Below are positions 41,143-50,086 of a stretch of DNA of 64,000 nt, piece by piece. The stretch comes from Marinilabilia salmonicolor (GTDB lineage: Bacteria; Bacteroidota; Bacteroidia; Bacteroidales; Marinilabiliaceae): contig NZ_PVTS01000005.1 in the NCBI RefSeq assembly GCF_003003035.1, positions 1-64,000 of the forward strand, given 5' to 3'. The notes beneath the pieces are model-generated. The model did no database searches. It worked only from the letters and a program-made list of their open reading frames with translations, and had not been told where the DNA came from. Each line of letters starts with the position of its first letter. The first letter of the stretch is position 1. The translations under genes were made by a program, and so were the position numbers.

Positions 41143-42738
41143 TTATTCAACAGTGAGGTTACTTGTCAGCGTTATTGCCGGAAGATAAATTGCCCGGTTT
41201 TTGGATTTGTAATCGTCTCTCGCGTCCAGGTTAAATGTTTTGGTATAGGAATCATGCCCATCACATTCAATGGTAAGTTGATACTCCTGCGCAGTGGGGA
41301 TGATTGCCACAAATTTTCCGGTCAGGGGATTGGTCCTGAATGTTCCCATAATCTCCTGAGAATTCAGATTTTTGACACGGATGACTGCATTCTCCGCAGG
41401 TTGATTGTCACTATTGAAAATATGTGAAGAAACCACGGCCATGGCACGTTCGTTTTCCGGCGGGAAGTGAAGTACAAACAAATCTGACAGCCCCATTCCC
41501 TGTTCCTTTTGAGAGGAGTAATAAACCCTCTGTCCGTTGGGTGTGGGAAGGTAGAAAAGATCATCAGTAGGGGTGTTGATGGGGTATCCAATGTTTTTGG
41601 GAGTACTCCATTTTCCATCTTCTGTCATCGTACTTTTAAACACATCGTATCCACCCATAGAGTTTTTCCCGGATGAGGAGTAATAGAGTGTTTTTCCGTC
41701 GGGATGGATAAACGGACTCTCTTCATCCCGGGGTGAGTTGATGGTTTCTCCGGCATTAACGGGCATTCCCCAGGTTCCGTCAGGCAGCTTGCCGGAAGAG
41801 TAAATATCTTTGCCTCCCAAACCTCCGGGTCTTTCACTGGAAAAATAAATGGTATTTCCGTCGGGGGAAAAGGATGCATGAGTCTCTTTGAAGCCTGAAT
41901 TAATAGGGGCCGGAAGTGGCTCAGGGTCGGTCCATCCTTCAAATGTTTTGTAGGTAATAAAGAGAGCTCCTTCAACGCCAAAGTTTTCGAAGAATATCAA
42001 TCCCTGTCCATCGGGCGTAAGTCCCACTGTGGCACGATTGGTTCCACCGTATCCGGGGATTTCCAATACTTTTGGGGTGGTCCATTGACCATTGCGCCAG
42101 TGGCTGGCGAAAATATTCTCAAAGAAAGGGCCATCAATCCGTGAACTATCCACAGGCCGGGTTGAGGTAAAGTAAATGGTTGATTCATCGTACAAAACAA
42201 TGGGGCTGTGGTCCTCAAAGGGGCTGTTAATAATGGCACCCAGGTGCTCAACTTTTCTATCTACAGGGGTCTCTTTTAATTTCAGGTAGTTTTCACAATA
42301 GGCAATTTCCTGTTCGATGTCTTCAATAAACTCGGTGCTTCGGGTGTGTGTTTTTACCAGGTTGAATTTCTCACATGCTTTTTCCGGTTCTTTATTTAAC
42401 CGATATGCCTGACCCAGGTAAAAATGAGCCTCCAGGGCCTGGTTGCTGCTGTTTTTCTTTAGCGGATAAAGTGCTGCTGCTTTTTCCAGAGATGCTATAG
42501 CTTTTTGTAGTTCATGATCGTTGGCCAGGTGGCTGAAGCCTGTTAGCAGAAGTGCTTCCGGATGATCCTGGTTTGCAAGAGGGGTGAGCACTTTGATTGC
42601 TTCGTCATAATAGGCAATTTCGATAAGCTGGTTGGCTTCACGGATTATTTTTCGGGTTGACTGAGCAGCAGCATTATTGAAAAAAAAGCTAATTATGATT
42701 ATCGTTGTAACAAAAAAAGCGTAAAGTTTTCTCGACAT
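41143..42738 (-). CDS. PorE-like TPR/PD40 beta-propeller protein without OmpA domain
   Basis: 531 residues. Signal peptide (about 1-25, ending NNAAAQ); TPR-like helices (about 30-150) including YLGQAYRLNKEPEKACEKF; a WD40-like PD40 propeller (about 170-430) with repeats such as ASFSPDGNTIYFSSERPGGLGGKDI and PFIHPDGKTLYYSSSGKNSMGG; and a carboxypeptidase-regulatory-like beta domain (about 435-520). T9SS PorE and similar gliding-locus proteins have this order followed by an OmpA-type peptidoglycan-binding domain. Here the protein stops before it and has no lipobox, so it may be soluble or need a partner. The role is inferred. Confidence 0.82.
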   Translation of the reverse strand: MSRKLYAFFVTTIIIISFFFNNAAAQSTRKIIREANQLIEIAYYDEAIKVLTPLANQDHPEALLLTGFSHLANDHELQKAIASLEKAAALYPLKKNSSNQALEAHFYLGQAYRLNKEPEKACEKFNLVKTHTRSTEFIEDIEQEIAYCENYLKLKETPVDRKVEHLGAIINSPFEDHSPIVLYDESTIYFTSTRPVDSSRIDGPFFENIFASHWRNGQWTTPKVLEIPGYGGTNRATVGLTPDGQGLIFFENFGVEGALFITYKTFEGWTDPEPLPAPINSGFKETHASFSPDGNTIYFSSERPGGLGGKDIYSSGKLPDGTWGMPVNAGETINSPRDEESPFIHPDGKTLYYSSSGKNSMGGYDVFKSTMTEDGKWSTPKNIGYPINTPTDDLFYLPTPNGQRVYYSSQKEQGMGLSDLFVLHFPPENERAMAVVSSHIFNSDNQPAENAVIRVKNLNSQEIMGTFRTNPLTGKFVAIIPTAQEYQLTIECDGHDSYTKTFNLDARDDYKSKNRAIYLPAITLTSNLTVE

Positions 42739-42913
42739 GATGGCGGTATTTTAGCCTGATAAATTATTGCATTTTCGTAAGAAATTGAATTTTCAGGTTA
42801 GGTTTCAACGCGTTAAAATACGAAATTTTGGTTGTTGTGGGAACAGCTATTTTAAGGAGTTTTTTTAACGATTGGTTTTTTGTGATGAAAAACCGTTTTT
42901 TAGTGATGTTTGA

Positions 42914-44047
42914 CTATAATAAAATTTGCACAAAGTGATTTTTGTCACTGAGTTCGAACAGATTTCCTGTCTCATCGTGGTATAAAAAAATCTTTGGCTC
43001 ACCCGGGGATCTTTCGGCTATCAGGGTAATAAGTTTTGATGGAGAAAGCTCCAACGTAGATAAAAGCAAGCCGGGTTTTTTGTTTTTTGAATATGTCCCG
43101 GAGATTGCCTTTGGTTGAATTGCTTTTATTGCCCGGTAGGACGATTCCTGTGTAAAGGAGGGTTGTGTGCTGTTTTTTCCGGATGTGCTGTTTCTAAAAA
43201 ACATACGCCATTGTGCGAATTGCTTCAACAGGCTGATGCTGGATTTTATGAAAAAACATTGTAATTGGGAGTGGTGGTTTTTGTAATACTTTTGATAAAA
43301 CAAACTCATGGAGTTGTGAAAGAGGGATGGGTAGTTTCTTGATTGTCTGGAGGTCTGTCCTTTGAAGTGAATGATCCGGATACGGGGGTTGTACCAGACT
43401 TCCAGTCGGGCTCTGGCAATCTGAACAGAAAGATCGATGTCTTCTGCAAACATAAAAAAGCGGGGATCAAAGCCTCCTGTTAGCTGCATTGCTTTTCGGG
43501 TTACTGCCATGAATGCTCCGGACAGGACGGGAACCTTGAAAGGAGCATTGGATGAGCTTTGCTGTACATAATAGCTCCATCTTTCCTCTTTTGAATGGAA
43601 GAATTTGTCCAGTCCGCTGAACCGCAGAAAGGAAGCTGCCGGTGTGGGAAAGTTTCTTTTTGACTCCGGTAAGAAATGGCCTTGCCCGTCGATCATCATT
43701 GCTCCCATGGCTCCACATCGGGGATGCGTTTTAAAGAACTCCAGAATCTGATTCTCAAGATCCTCGGGAACAATGGTGTCAGGGTTTAAAAAGAGCGCAA
43801 TGTCTCCCCGGGCTTCTGCGAATCCCCGATTACAAGCCTTTCCAAAGCCTTCGTTTTCAGTGTTGTGAATGATCCTGATGAAAGGGTATTTTTCTTTGAT
43901 CTTCAGAAGAATCGGATCTTTTCCTGTATTGTCCACAATAATGACTTCTGAATGTTTCAGTCCCGATGCAGCCAACGACCACAGATAAAGATATTCTAAT
44001 GGTGTGGCATGGTACGTAACGGTAATAACTGAAATGCGTGGCGTCAT
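42914..44047 (-). CDS. Family 2 glycosyltransferase, rhamnosyltransferase-like
   Basis: 377 residues. N-terminal GT2 domain: ISVITVTYHATPLEYLYLWS, VIIVDNTGKDP, NEGFGKACNRGFAEARGDIALFLNPDTIVPED (a DxD-type metal motif) and GGFDPRFFMFAEDIDLSVQIARA. The C-terminal 100 residues are Ser/Lys-rich and less conserved. Resembles WbbL-type rhamnosyltransferases, but the sugar is not certain. Last gene of the recR operon (33 bp after the HAD gene). Confidence 0.87.
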   Translation of the reverse strand: MTPRISVITVTYHATPLEYLYLWSLAASGLKHSEVIIVDNTGKDPILLKIKEKYPFIRIIHNTENEGFGKACNRGFAEARGDIALFLNPDTIVPEDLENQILEFFKTHPRCGAMGAMMIDGQGHFLPESKRNFPTPAASFLRFSGLDKFFHSKEERWSYYVQQSSSNAPFKVPVLSGAFMAVTRKAMQLTGGFDPRFFMFAEDIDLSVQIARARLEVWYNPRIRIIHFKGQTSRQSRNYPSLFHNSMSLFYQKYYKNHHSQLQCFFIKSSISLLKQFAQWRMFFRNSTSGKNSTQPSFTQESSYRAIKAIQPKAISGTYSKNKKPGLLLSTLELSPSKLITLIAERSPGEPKIFLYHDETGNLFELSDKNHFVQILL

Positions 44048-44080
44048 AAAGCAGTTTTTCTCATTGCGAATTTTGATGTG

Positions 44081-44515
44081 CTAATCTTTGCAAAACAGGT
44101 ATTTAATGAATCCGCAAAAGGTTTTCCTTTCTGCCTTTTTGTATTTCGAAAAAAACAGTTCACGTTCCTGTTCCGATACGTCGTTGCTTAACATCTGATA
44201 AATCTCTCCCCATCCCGGGAAACCACCAATATTTCTGTCGTCAATAAAAAGGTCTGCATTGATTTTTCGACTTAATGAAGGATCATTATCTTCTTCGGGA
44301 TAACTTTTATTGACTGCAAAAAACTCAAGACCGTTTTTTTTGCAGTACTCCACCGCCTCATCGAGTTCTTTACCGGCTCTGAAAGTCCATAAGATCAGTA
44401 AATGACCTTGTTTCTGGAGCGCTTTCAGGGTTTCGAAGGCAAAAAGTTTCTCCTTCCCTATTTTGGGATATTGGTGTTCAACGATGGTGCCGTCAAAATC
44501 AACTGCAATAATCAT
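44081..44515 (-). CDS. HAD-like hydrolase, BT_0820 type
   Basis: 144 residues. Motif I VDFDGTIVE (both Asp present), motif II LILWTFRAG, and motif IV ADLFIDDRNIGGFPGW, giving a small capless HAD phosphatase of a type common in Bacteroidota. Substrate unknown. It lies 14 bp after the membrane protein gene and belongs to the recR operon. Confidence 0.85.
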   Translation of the reverse strand: MIIAVDFDGTIVEHQYPKIGKEKLFAFETLKALQKQGHLLILWTFRAGKELDEAVEYCKKNGLEFFAVNKSYPEEDNDPSLSRKINADLFIDDRNIGGFPGWGEIYQMLSNDVSEQERELFFSKYKKAERKTFCGFIKYLFCKD

Positions 44516-44529
44516 GTTCAGTTCTCTTT

Positions 44530-44988
44530 TTATGATTCGTTGGTCTCTTCCGGGGTATAGGGCTCAATCTCTTCCGTAATGCCGTGTTTTGTTGGTCTGT
44601 TTATGAGATAGGCCACAAATAGTAACGCGAAAATGTATAGAAAAGTATTGTCGGCTGTTATCATATAACTGAGAATGCCCAGCACAGACAGGGCTTCCAA
44701 AGTAATGATTTTTATAAGATAGCTGATTTTAAACTGGTTGACCTTTTGCTCCATGGGAAGGTCTTCAGCGATGTGTTTTATCTTCTTGGAGTGAAAGATG
44801 TAGCTCGCCGGAATTCCCCCCAGGGCTAAAATCAGAATGACGGACTTTAGATTCTCTTTTTGTGAAAGTGTCCAATCCATTAGGGGGCCTGTTTGCCTTG
44901 TGACGTAAAATGCCATGGCGGCCATGATCAGCATGATAAAAAGAAGAGCCCAGAAGATTATTTTAATTTGTTTGATTGATTTGTCCAT
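44530..44988 (-). CDS. Four-span membrane protein next to recR
   Basis: 152 residues with hydrophobic stretches at about 9-28, 48-63, 90-108 and 114-130, and an acidic C-terminal tail. I cannot assign a function. It begins 30 bp after recR and precedes the HAD gene; its position beside recR looks like conserved Bacteroidota gene order. Confidence 0.75.
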   Translation of the reverse strand: MDKSIKQIKIIFWALLFIMLIMAAMAFYVTRQTGPLMDWTLSQKENLKSVILILALGGIPASYIFHSKKIKHIAEDLPMEQKVNQFKISYLIKIITLEALSVLGILSYMITADNTFLYIFALLFVAYLINRPTKHGITEEIEPYTPEETNES

Positions 44989-45018
44989 TTTACTGAATGT
45001 CTGTATTTCTTGTTTTTT

Positions 45019-45642
45019 TTATAGTGCGTTTTTCTCAAATGGTTGCCGGTCCACCAAAGATCGTCCCAGCGTCACTTCATCGGCATATTCCAGCTCGTCA
45101 CCAATAGCCACACCGCGCGCAATGGTGCTGAATTTCACCGGGTATTGTTGAAATTTCCGGTATAGAAAAAAATTGGTGGTGTCTCCTTCCATGGTGGTGC
45201 TCAGGGCAAAAATGATCTCTTTTACTTCTTCTGATTTCAACTTCTCCTCCAAAGGAGTAATGGTAAGGTCATCGGGACCTGTTCCATCCATAGGAGAGAT
45301 CAGGCCCCCTAACACGTGGTAAATGCCCTGGTATTGGTGGGTGTTCTCAATCGCCATTACATCACGTACATTTTCTACCACACAAACCACGGAGTGGTCG
45401 CGCCGGGGATTGGAGCAGATGGAACAGATATCGCTGTCGGAAATGTTGTAACAACTTTTGCAATATTTGATTTCATCGGCCAGGGTGGTGATGGCATCTG
45501 CAAACTGGTAGGCCGATTCCTTCTCCTGTTTCAGGATATGCAATACCAGTCGGAGAGCCGTTTTCCTGCCAATCCCGGGCAGCTTGGAAAACTCATTCAC
45601 CGCATTTTCAAGTATCTTGGATGGAAACTGGATATCTGACAT
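45019..45642 (-). CDS. recR: Recombination mediator protein RecR
   Basis: 207 residues, full length. HhH region [20 protein letters not shown], a Cys4 zinc finger ([19 protein letters not shown]), and a Toprim domain with [27 protein letters not shown] and a Walker-like end. Works with RecO/RecF to load RecA at gaps. First gene of a four-gene operon, with a perfect TAnnTTTG box 19 bp upstream. Confidence 0.96.
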   Translation of the reverse strand: MSDIQFPSKILENAVNEFSKLPGIGRKTALRLVLHILKQEKESAYQFADAITTLADEIKYCKSCYNISDSDICSICSNPRRDHSVVCVVENVRDVMAIENTHQYQGIYHVLGGLISPMDGTGPDDLTITPLEEKLKSEEVKEIIFALSTTMEGDTTNFFLYRKFQQYPVKFSTIARGVAIGDELEYADEVTLGRSLVDRQPFEKNAL

Positions 45643-45661
45643 GATTGATGTTTTAATGCTG

Positions 45662-45669
45662 CAAAGTTA
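45662..45669 (-). promoter_or_regulatory. -7 box of the recR operon
   Basis: TAACTTTG on the minus strand, a perfect TAnnTTTG match, 20 bp before the recR ATG. Confidence 0.55.
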
Positions 45670-46020
45670 GTAAAATAACAGGTCCGTTCGTTGAAGGTTG
45701 GCAAAACACAAAGAAAGCAAAGTATTCTCTTTATTAATCATAACACGATCAATAAAGAGCGGAAAATGTTTATTACTTAAATCTGTCAATGGTAACGTAG
45801 TGATCCAATCGCATTTTTTAACCGGACACTACTGATTGTAATTTTCTGTGGTTTGGCTCAGGCTATTGCTTAAAGACCTTCGGCTTTTCTTCGGCAAAGA
45901 CGGTCTCTGAAGTTGATTTTCAGGAGGTTTTTTTTCATATCTGGATTGGTTGTTAATAATATTATGATAATCTAAGAATTTATTAAAGCGGTGAAGGATA
46001 GCTATTTGAAAGATGTCTGC
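45670..46020. other. Gene-free interval with repeat remnants
   Basis: No gene seen. CTCTTTATT (about 45738) and AATAAAGAG (about 45751) can pair. A remnant of the family B right arm (CAGGCTATTGCTTAAAGACC) lies near 45859, followed by CTTCGGCTTTTCTTCGGC. Confidence 0.5.
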
Positions 46021-46165
46021 TTGTACCTTGTTCGTACCTTCTTCGGGTTTTCTTCGGGTCTTGTTCGACTATTCTTCGAATCTATAGAGTCGGACAACAG
46101 TCGAAGAACAGTCGATCAAGGGTCGAAGCAGGTACGATGATGCCCCGGAGCAGGTACGAAGCGAG
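46021..46165. repeat. Inverted array of 11-bp-phased units
   Basis: The left half is 11-bp units TTSTTCGNNNN with CG at 46033, 46044, 46055, 46066 and 46077. The right half is the complementary form with CG at 46091, 46102, 46113, 46124, 46135, 46146 and 46157. The two halves mirror about 46084.5. The period is exact through all units while the other bases vary. Confidence 0.9.
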
Positions 46166-46168
46166 GTA

Positions 46169-46202
46169 TTTTGTTTTTTTCTCCAATCTTCCCTTAAATT
46201 TG
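46169..46202 (+). promoter_or_regulatory. Promoter of the sodium:solute symporter
   Basis: TTTTG at 46169-46173 and TAAATTTG at 46195-46202, 21 bp apart, fit the Bacteroidota -33/-7 promoter; the ATG is 31 bp downstream. The 11-bp array ends just before it. Confidence 0.6.
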
Positions 46203-46233
46203 TGAACTTTGTTCCAAAACAGAATTCAGGCTT

Positions 46234-47679
46234 ATGGATCCGTTACTGATACTTTCACTGGTAGGTGTCTATTTTGTTGTTTTGATTGCCTTATCGGTCA
46301 TTACCTCCCGCAAAGCCGATAACGACAGTTTTTTTCTGGGAAACCGCCGCTCACCTTGGGTGGTGGTTGCCATCGGGATGGTGGGTGCATCCCTGTCGGG
46401 TGTTACTTTTGTTTCGGTACCCGGGTATGTGACTTCGGTCGGGTTTACCTATATGCAAATGGTGGCCGGTTTTTTTGTGGGGTATCTGGTAATTGCTTTT
46501 GTCCTGTTGCCCCTTTATTACCGGTTAAATCTCACTTCTATTTACTCTTATCTCGACGGACGTTTTGGTGTCAGTTCTTATAAATCAGGAGCGTTGCTTT
46601 TTATTGCCAGTAAGCTGGTAGGGGCGGCTGCCCGATTGTACCTGATGGCAGTGGTGTTGCAGATAGCCTTGTTCGACGATTTGGGAGTCTCGTTTGCCAC
46701 TACGGTAGCTGTGTTGATTGGTTTGATTTACCTCTATACTTTTCGCGGAGGAATAAAAACCATTATCTGGACAGATGCATTGCAGACACTTTTGTTTCTG
46801 GTGGCTGTGGGCGTTACAATTTATCACATCGGGAACGAAATGAACCTGGGAGTATCGGGACTGATATCGGCCATAGGGGACAGCGGGTTGTTTAAAATAT
46901 TTGAATTTGAGAACTGGCATTCTTCACAGCATTTTGTCAAGCAATTCTTTTCCGGCATTTTTATTACCATTGTCATGACCGGACTGGATCAGGATATGAT
47001 GCAGAAAAACCTGAGTTGCCGAAATCTTCGGGAGTCCAGAAAGAATGTATTGTCCTACGGATTTGCTTTTGTGCCGGTCAACTTGCTTTTTCTTTCGCTG
47101 GGCGCTTTGCTGGTTGTTTTTATGCAGTTTAAAGGCATTCCCATGCCGGCCCGGGCCGATGATATTTTTCCGGTGGTGGCCACAGGAGGCTATCTTCCGC
47201 TCTCAGTAGGCGTTCTGTTTTTTCTGGGATTGCTGGCAGCTGCTCTTTCCAGTGCTGATTCGGCATTGACTTCTCTGACAACCTCTTTTTCCGTAGATAT
47301 TTTGAAGGTTAATCAACTGACACCTCAGGCCGGTAAGCGAGTCCGGATGTTTGTCCATCTTTGTTTTGCCATCATAACAGGTTTTGTAATTATTGTTTTT
47401 AGAATGGCCGGGCAGGACAGTATTATTGATACTGTTTACACATTGGCCGGATATACATACGGCCCGTTGTTGGGATTGTTTGCCTTCGGTCTTTATACCC
47501 GGCGCCGGGTCAGAGATAAAGTGGTGCCGTTGATTGCCGTGCTGACACCTCTAATTACCGGAGTTATTGATTACAACGCCATTGATTGGTTCGGGTTTGC
47601 ACTCGGTTTTGAGAAACTGATGCTCAACGGAGCAATGGCTTTTGGTCTTCTGTGGATATTTTCACACAAAGAGTCGTGA
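46234..47679 (+). CDS. Sodium:solute symporter (SSSF)
   Basis: 481 residues, about 13 membrane helices in the LeuT-like SSS fold. Visible features: an unstructured first loop SRKADNDSFFLGNRRSPWVVVAIGMVGASLSGVTFVSVPGYV, GGIKTIIWTDALQTLLFLV, TGLDQDMMQKNLSCRN and LAAALSSADSALTSLTTSFSVDIL, where the Ser/Thr residues form the usual Na2 site. Substrate is not predictable; sialic acid, sugar or proline-type members all share these motifs. Single gene with its own promoter. Confidence 0.88.
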   Translation: MDPLLILSLVGVYFVVLIALSVITSRKADNDSFFLGNRRSPWVVVAIGMVGASLSGVTFVSVPGYVTSVGFTYMQMVAGFFVGYLVIAFVLLPLYYRLNLTSIYSYLDGRFGVSSYKSGALLFIASKLVGAAARLYLMAVVLQIALFDDLGVSFATTVAVLIGLIYLYTFRGGIKTIIWTDALQTLLFLVAVGVTIYHIGNEMNLGVSGLISAIGDSGLFKIFEFENWHSSQHFVKQFFSGIFITIVMTGLDQDMMQKNLSCRNLRESRKNVLSYGFAFVPVNLLFLSLGALLVVFMQFKGIPMPARADDIFPVVATGGYLPLSVGVLFFLGLLAAALSSADSALTSLTTSFSVDILKVNQLTPQAGKRVRMFVHLCFAIITGFVIIVFRMAGQDSIIDTVYTLAGYTYGPLLGLFAFGLYTRRRVRDKVVPLIAVLTPLITGVIDYNAIDWFGFALGFEKLMLNGAMAFGLLWIFSHKES

Positions 47680-47906
47680 CAGAATGGCATCTCTGAGTTT
47701 GTGGAACCATATTTGAGCGGCATAGAACATTAGAATTGAGTGTACTCCTAAAAGTAAGAATTTCGTTAAATTCGAGGCGAACGGATTTTTTGATCCGGAG
47801 TTATCGCTTGATAATGAGGATTCAAAAAAACGGCTCAACAAAGAAGTTGGCGAAATTGGACTTTTCGGAGTGGGCTCATAATTACAATAACTAAAATTTA
47901 GAAGCA

Positions 47907-48485
47907 ATGAGAAGAATAAAGTGGATATTGATGGCAGTGGTAATGATTCCGTTACTGTCGAGTTGTGGTTATAACACAATGGTTGAGTTGGATGAGAATG
48001 TTACTGCCAGTTGGGCGCAGGTGGAGAATGTTTATCAGCGACGCGCTGATTTGATTCCCAACCTGGTAAATACCGTGAAAGGTTATGCCGAACACGAACA
48101 GGAAACTCTTCAGGGCGTAGTGGAAGCAAGATCCAAAGCTACCAGCATCAACCTGTCGGCCGATGAACTCAATGAACAAACATTACAGAATTTTCAGAAA
48201 GCACAGGAGGGGCTCTCTTCTGCATTGTCGCGTCTGATGGTGGTAATGGAGCGGTACCCCGACTTAAAAGCCAATCAGAATTTCCGTGATCTGCAGGCTC
48301 AGCTGGAAGGAACAGAGAACCGCATAGCTGTGGAACGCCGCAATTTTAATGAAGCTACGCGTGCTTACAATACCTACATCCGGCGGTTTCCAAGGAATCT
48401 GATTGCCGGAATGTTTGATTTTGAGAGTAAACCTTATTTTGAGGCTGACGAGGGATCCAGTGAGGTTCCGGAAGTGCAGTTTTAA
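47907..48485 (+). CDS. LemA family lipoprotein
   Basis: 192 residues with lipobox LLSSC (signal about 1-21). The LemA signature is clear: ENVTASWAQVENVYQRRADLIPNLVNTVKGYAEHEQETLQGVVEAR, then a long three-helix coiled domain and FNEATRAYNTYIRRFPRNLIAGMF. Usually found with TPM-domain proteins, as here. Function unresolved; probably envelope-associated. Confidence 0.93.
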   Translation: MRRIKWILMAVVMIPLLSSCGYNTMVELDENVTASWAQVENVYQRRADLIPNLVNTVKGYAEHEQETLQGVVEARSKATSINLSADELNEQTLQNFQKAQEGLSSALSRLMVVMERYPDLKANQNFRDLQAQLEGTENRIAVERRNFNEATRAYNTYIRRFPRNLIAGMFDFESKPYFEADEGSSEVPEVQF

Positions 48486-48567
48486 GCAGGTCTTTAACGC
48501 AGGCTTTATTATTTCTTTTGGCTTTAAGCTTCTAACAACTTCTGTCTCCTGTCTGGCGACTGATTTC

Positions 48568-48642
48568 CTAAGAGCTAAGAGCCAATCGCTAATTGCTATT
48601 TTTACTACTGACTAATTCACTAATATCTAATAACCTATATTA
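48568..48642. repeat. 7-bp-periodic array before the first TPM gene
   Basis: CTAA/CAAT-type units at 48568, 48575, 48582, 48589 and 48596 (7 bp apart), then looser 7-8 bp spacing to 48635. Ends just before ATG 48644. Confidence 0.65.
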
Positions 48643-48643
48643 T

Positions 48644-49075
48644 ATGGCTAAAGACCTTTTTACCGAAGATCAAAAAACGGAGATTATAAATGCAATCAAA
48701 GAAGCAGAACTAAATACTTCCGGGGAGATCCGGGTACATATCGAGAAAAGTTGTCCCGAAGATGTGATGGATCGTGCTGCTTACATATTTGAAAAGCTGA
48801 AGATGCATAAAACAGAACTTCGAAACGGAGTGCTTTTTTACCTGGCTGTAAAAGATCGGAAATTTGCCATTTTAGGCGATGCCGGAATTAATGCTAAAGT
48901 CCCGAAAGGGTTCTGGGATGAAATCAAAGAATTGATGTTGACCAGTTTTCGGGAAGGAGATTTTGCCGGCGGATTGACTCAGGGAGTTCTCCGCAGCGGA
49001 GAACAGTTGAAAACCCATTTCCCTTATCAGAAAGATGATGTGAATGAGTTGAATGATGATATTTCTTTCGGATAA
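48644..49075 (+). CDS. TPM domain protein (cytosolic form)
   Basis: Start set at ATG 48644 (MAKDLFTEDQKTEIINAIK; 143 residues). A TPM (YgcG-like) domain with NTSGEIRVHIEKSC, AYIFEKLKMHKTELRNGVLFYLAVKDRKFAILGDAGINAKVP and GDFAGGLTQGVLRSGEQL. No signal peptide or span, unlike the following paralogue. Between LemA and the secreted TPM protein, a recurring gene trio. Confidence 0.9.
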   Translation: MAKDLFTEDQKTEIINAIKEAELNTSGEIRVHIEKSCPEDVMDRAAYIFEKLKMHKTELRNGVLFYLAVKDRKFAILGDAGINAKVPKGFWDEIKELMLTSFREGDFAGGLTQGVLRSGEQLKTHFPYQKDDVNELNDDISFG

Positions 49076-49089
49076 ATAATGAAAGCTAT

Positions 49090-49282
49090 CTGACAACAGT
49101 CCATTAAACCTTTTCAACCCTTCGGAAGTTAAATCTTTAAATTAACGGAATGTGTTTGGTAAAGTGTTAATTGTCAAGTAATTATAGTTTTTTTTCTGAT
49201 CTCTAATTTTCAACCTCTAACCTCTAATCCCTAACCTCTAATTTCCAACCCCTAACCCCTTGAAATATAACGATCTATTGAT
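49090..49282. repeat. Family C repeat with ten 7-bp units
   Basis: AGTCCATTAAACCTTTTCAA near 49097, then CGGAAGTTAAAT. Ten 7-bp units of the type CTCTAAT/CCCTAAC/TTCCAAC fill 49194-49263, followed by ATAACGATCTATTG just before the next ATG. Related to 30994-31130. Confidence 0.8.
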
Positions 49283-50086
49283 ATGAGACAAGTAATAACA
49301 GCCCTGATTGGGGCATTTTTGATTTCTTTTTCTTCTTTTGCGCAGGACGATTTCCCACCCCGGCCCGAACCACCTCGTTTGGTGAATGATCTGGCCGGAG
49401 TGCTTGATCAAGAGGTAAAGGAGCCATTGGAAAATACACTGGTGGATTTTGCCAAAGAAACCAGCACCCAGATTGCCGTGGTCACGATCTCTGATCTTGG
49501 CGGTTATGATGCCGGAGATTATGCTTTTCAGCTTGCTGAGAAGTGGGGGATAGGCCAGAAAGGCAAAGACAATGGAATTCTTATATTGGTTCAGCCTAAA
49601 ACGAATGATCTTCGGGGCCAGGCATTTATTGCCACCGGTTACGGACTGGAGGGTGTGGTTCCCGATGCGGTGGCCAATCGCATTGTGGACAATGAAATGA
49701 TTCCCAGGTTTAAGCAAAACGATTATACCGGTGGTGTTTTAGCGGCAGTGCAGGTGCTGGCCAATCTTACGAGGGGAGAATTTACCGCAGATGGTTATAT
49801 GGAACAAACCGGCCGTAGTGGCGGGGCTTCAGGGGCTGTGATTGTGATGATAATTTTTGGAGTAATTTTTATCTCGGCCTTCAGGAGTCAGAAATCAAGA
49901 CACAGTTCGATAGGCCATGGTTTGCCTTTCTGGATGCTTTTATCTATGATGGGATCCGGGAGCAGAAGCCATTCCGGAAGCTGGGGGAACTTCTCTTCAG
50001 GAGGTGGTAGCTTTGGCGGGGGAGGCGGTTTCGGCGGCTTCGGCGGAGGCAGTTTCGGCGGAGGCGGTGCCGGTGGTAGTTGGTAG
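49283..50086 (+). CDS. Secreted, membrane-anchored TPM domain protein with Gly-rich tail
   Basis: 267 residues. Signal peptide (about 1-20, ending SFAQ), TPM domain (about 30-155) with LVNDLAGVLDQEVKEPLENTL, STQIAVVTISDLGGYDAGDYAFQLAEKWGIGQKGKDNGILIL and IATGYGLEGVVPDA, a membrane span (about 173-190), and a tail of GGGSFGGGG repeats ending GGSW. This is the standard YgcG layout. Third gene of the LemA-TPM-TPM set. Confidence 0.93.
   Translation: MRQVITALIGAFLISFSSFAQDDFPPRPEPPRLVNDLAGVLDQEVKEPLENTLVDFAKETSTQIAVVTISDLGGYDAGDYAFQLAEKWGIGQKGKDNGILILVQPKTNDLRGQAFIATGYGLEGVVPDAVANRIVDNEMIPRFKQNDYTGGVLAAVQVLANLTRGEFTADGYMEQTGRSGGASGAVIVMIIFGVIFISAFRSQKSRHSSIGHGLPFWMLLSMMGSGSRSHSGSWGNFSSGGGSFGGGGGFGGFGGGSFGGGGAGGSW

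Noticed and set aside
47680-47906. A small gene between the symporter and LemA
   Set aside because: No start with a plausible frame and no conserved motif; the minus-strand frame here overlaps both neighbours.
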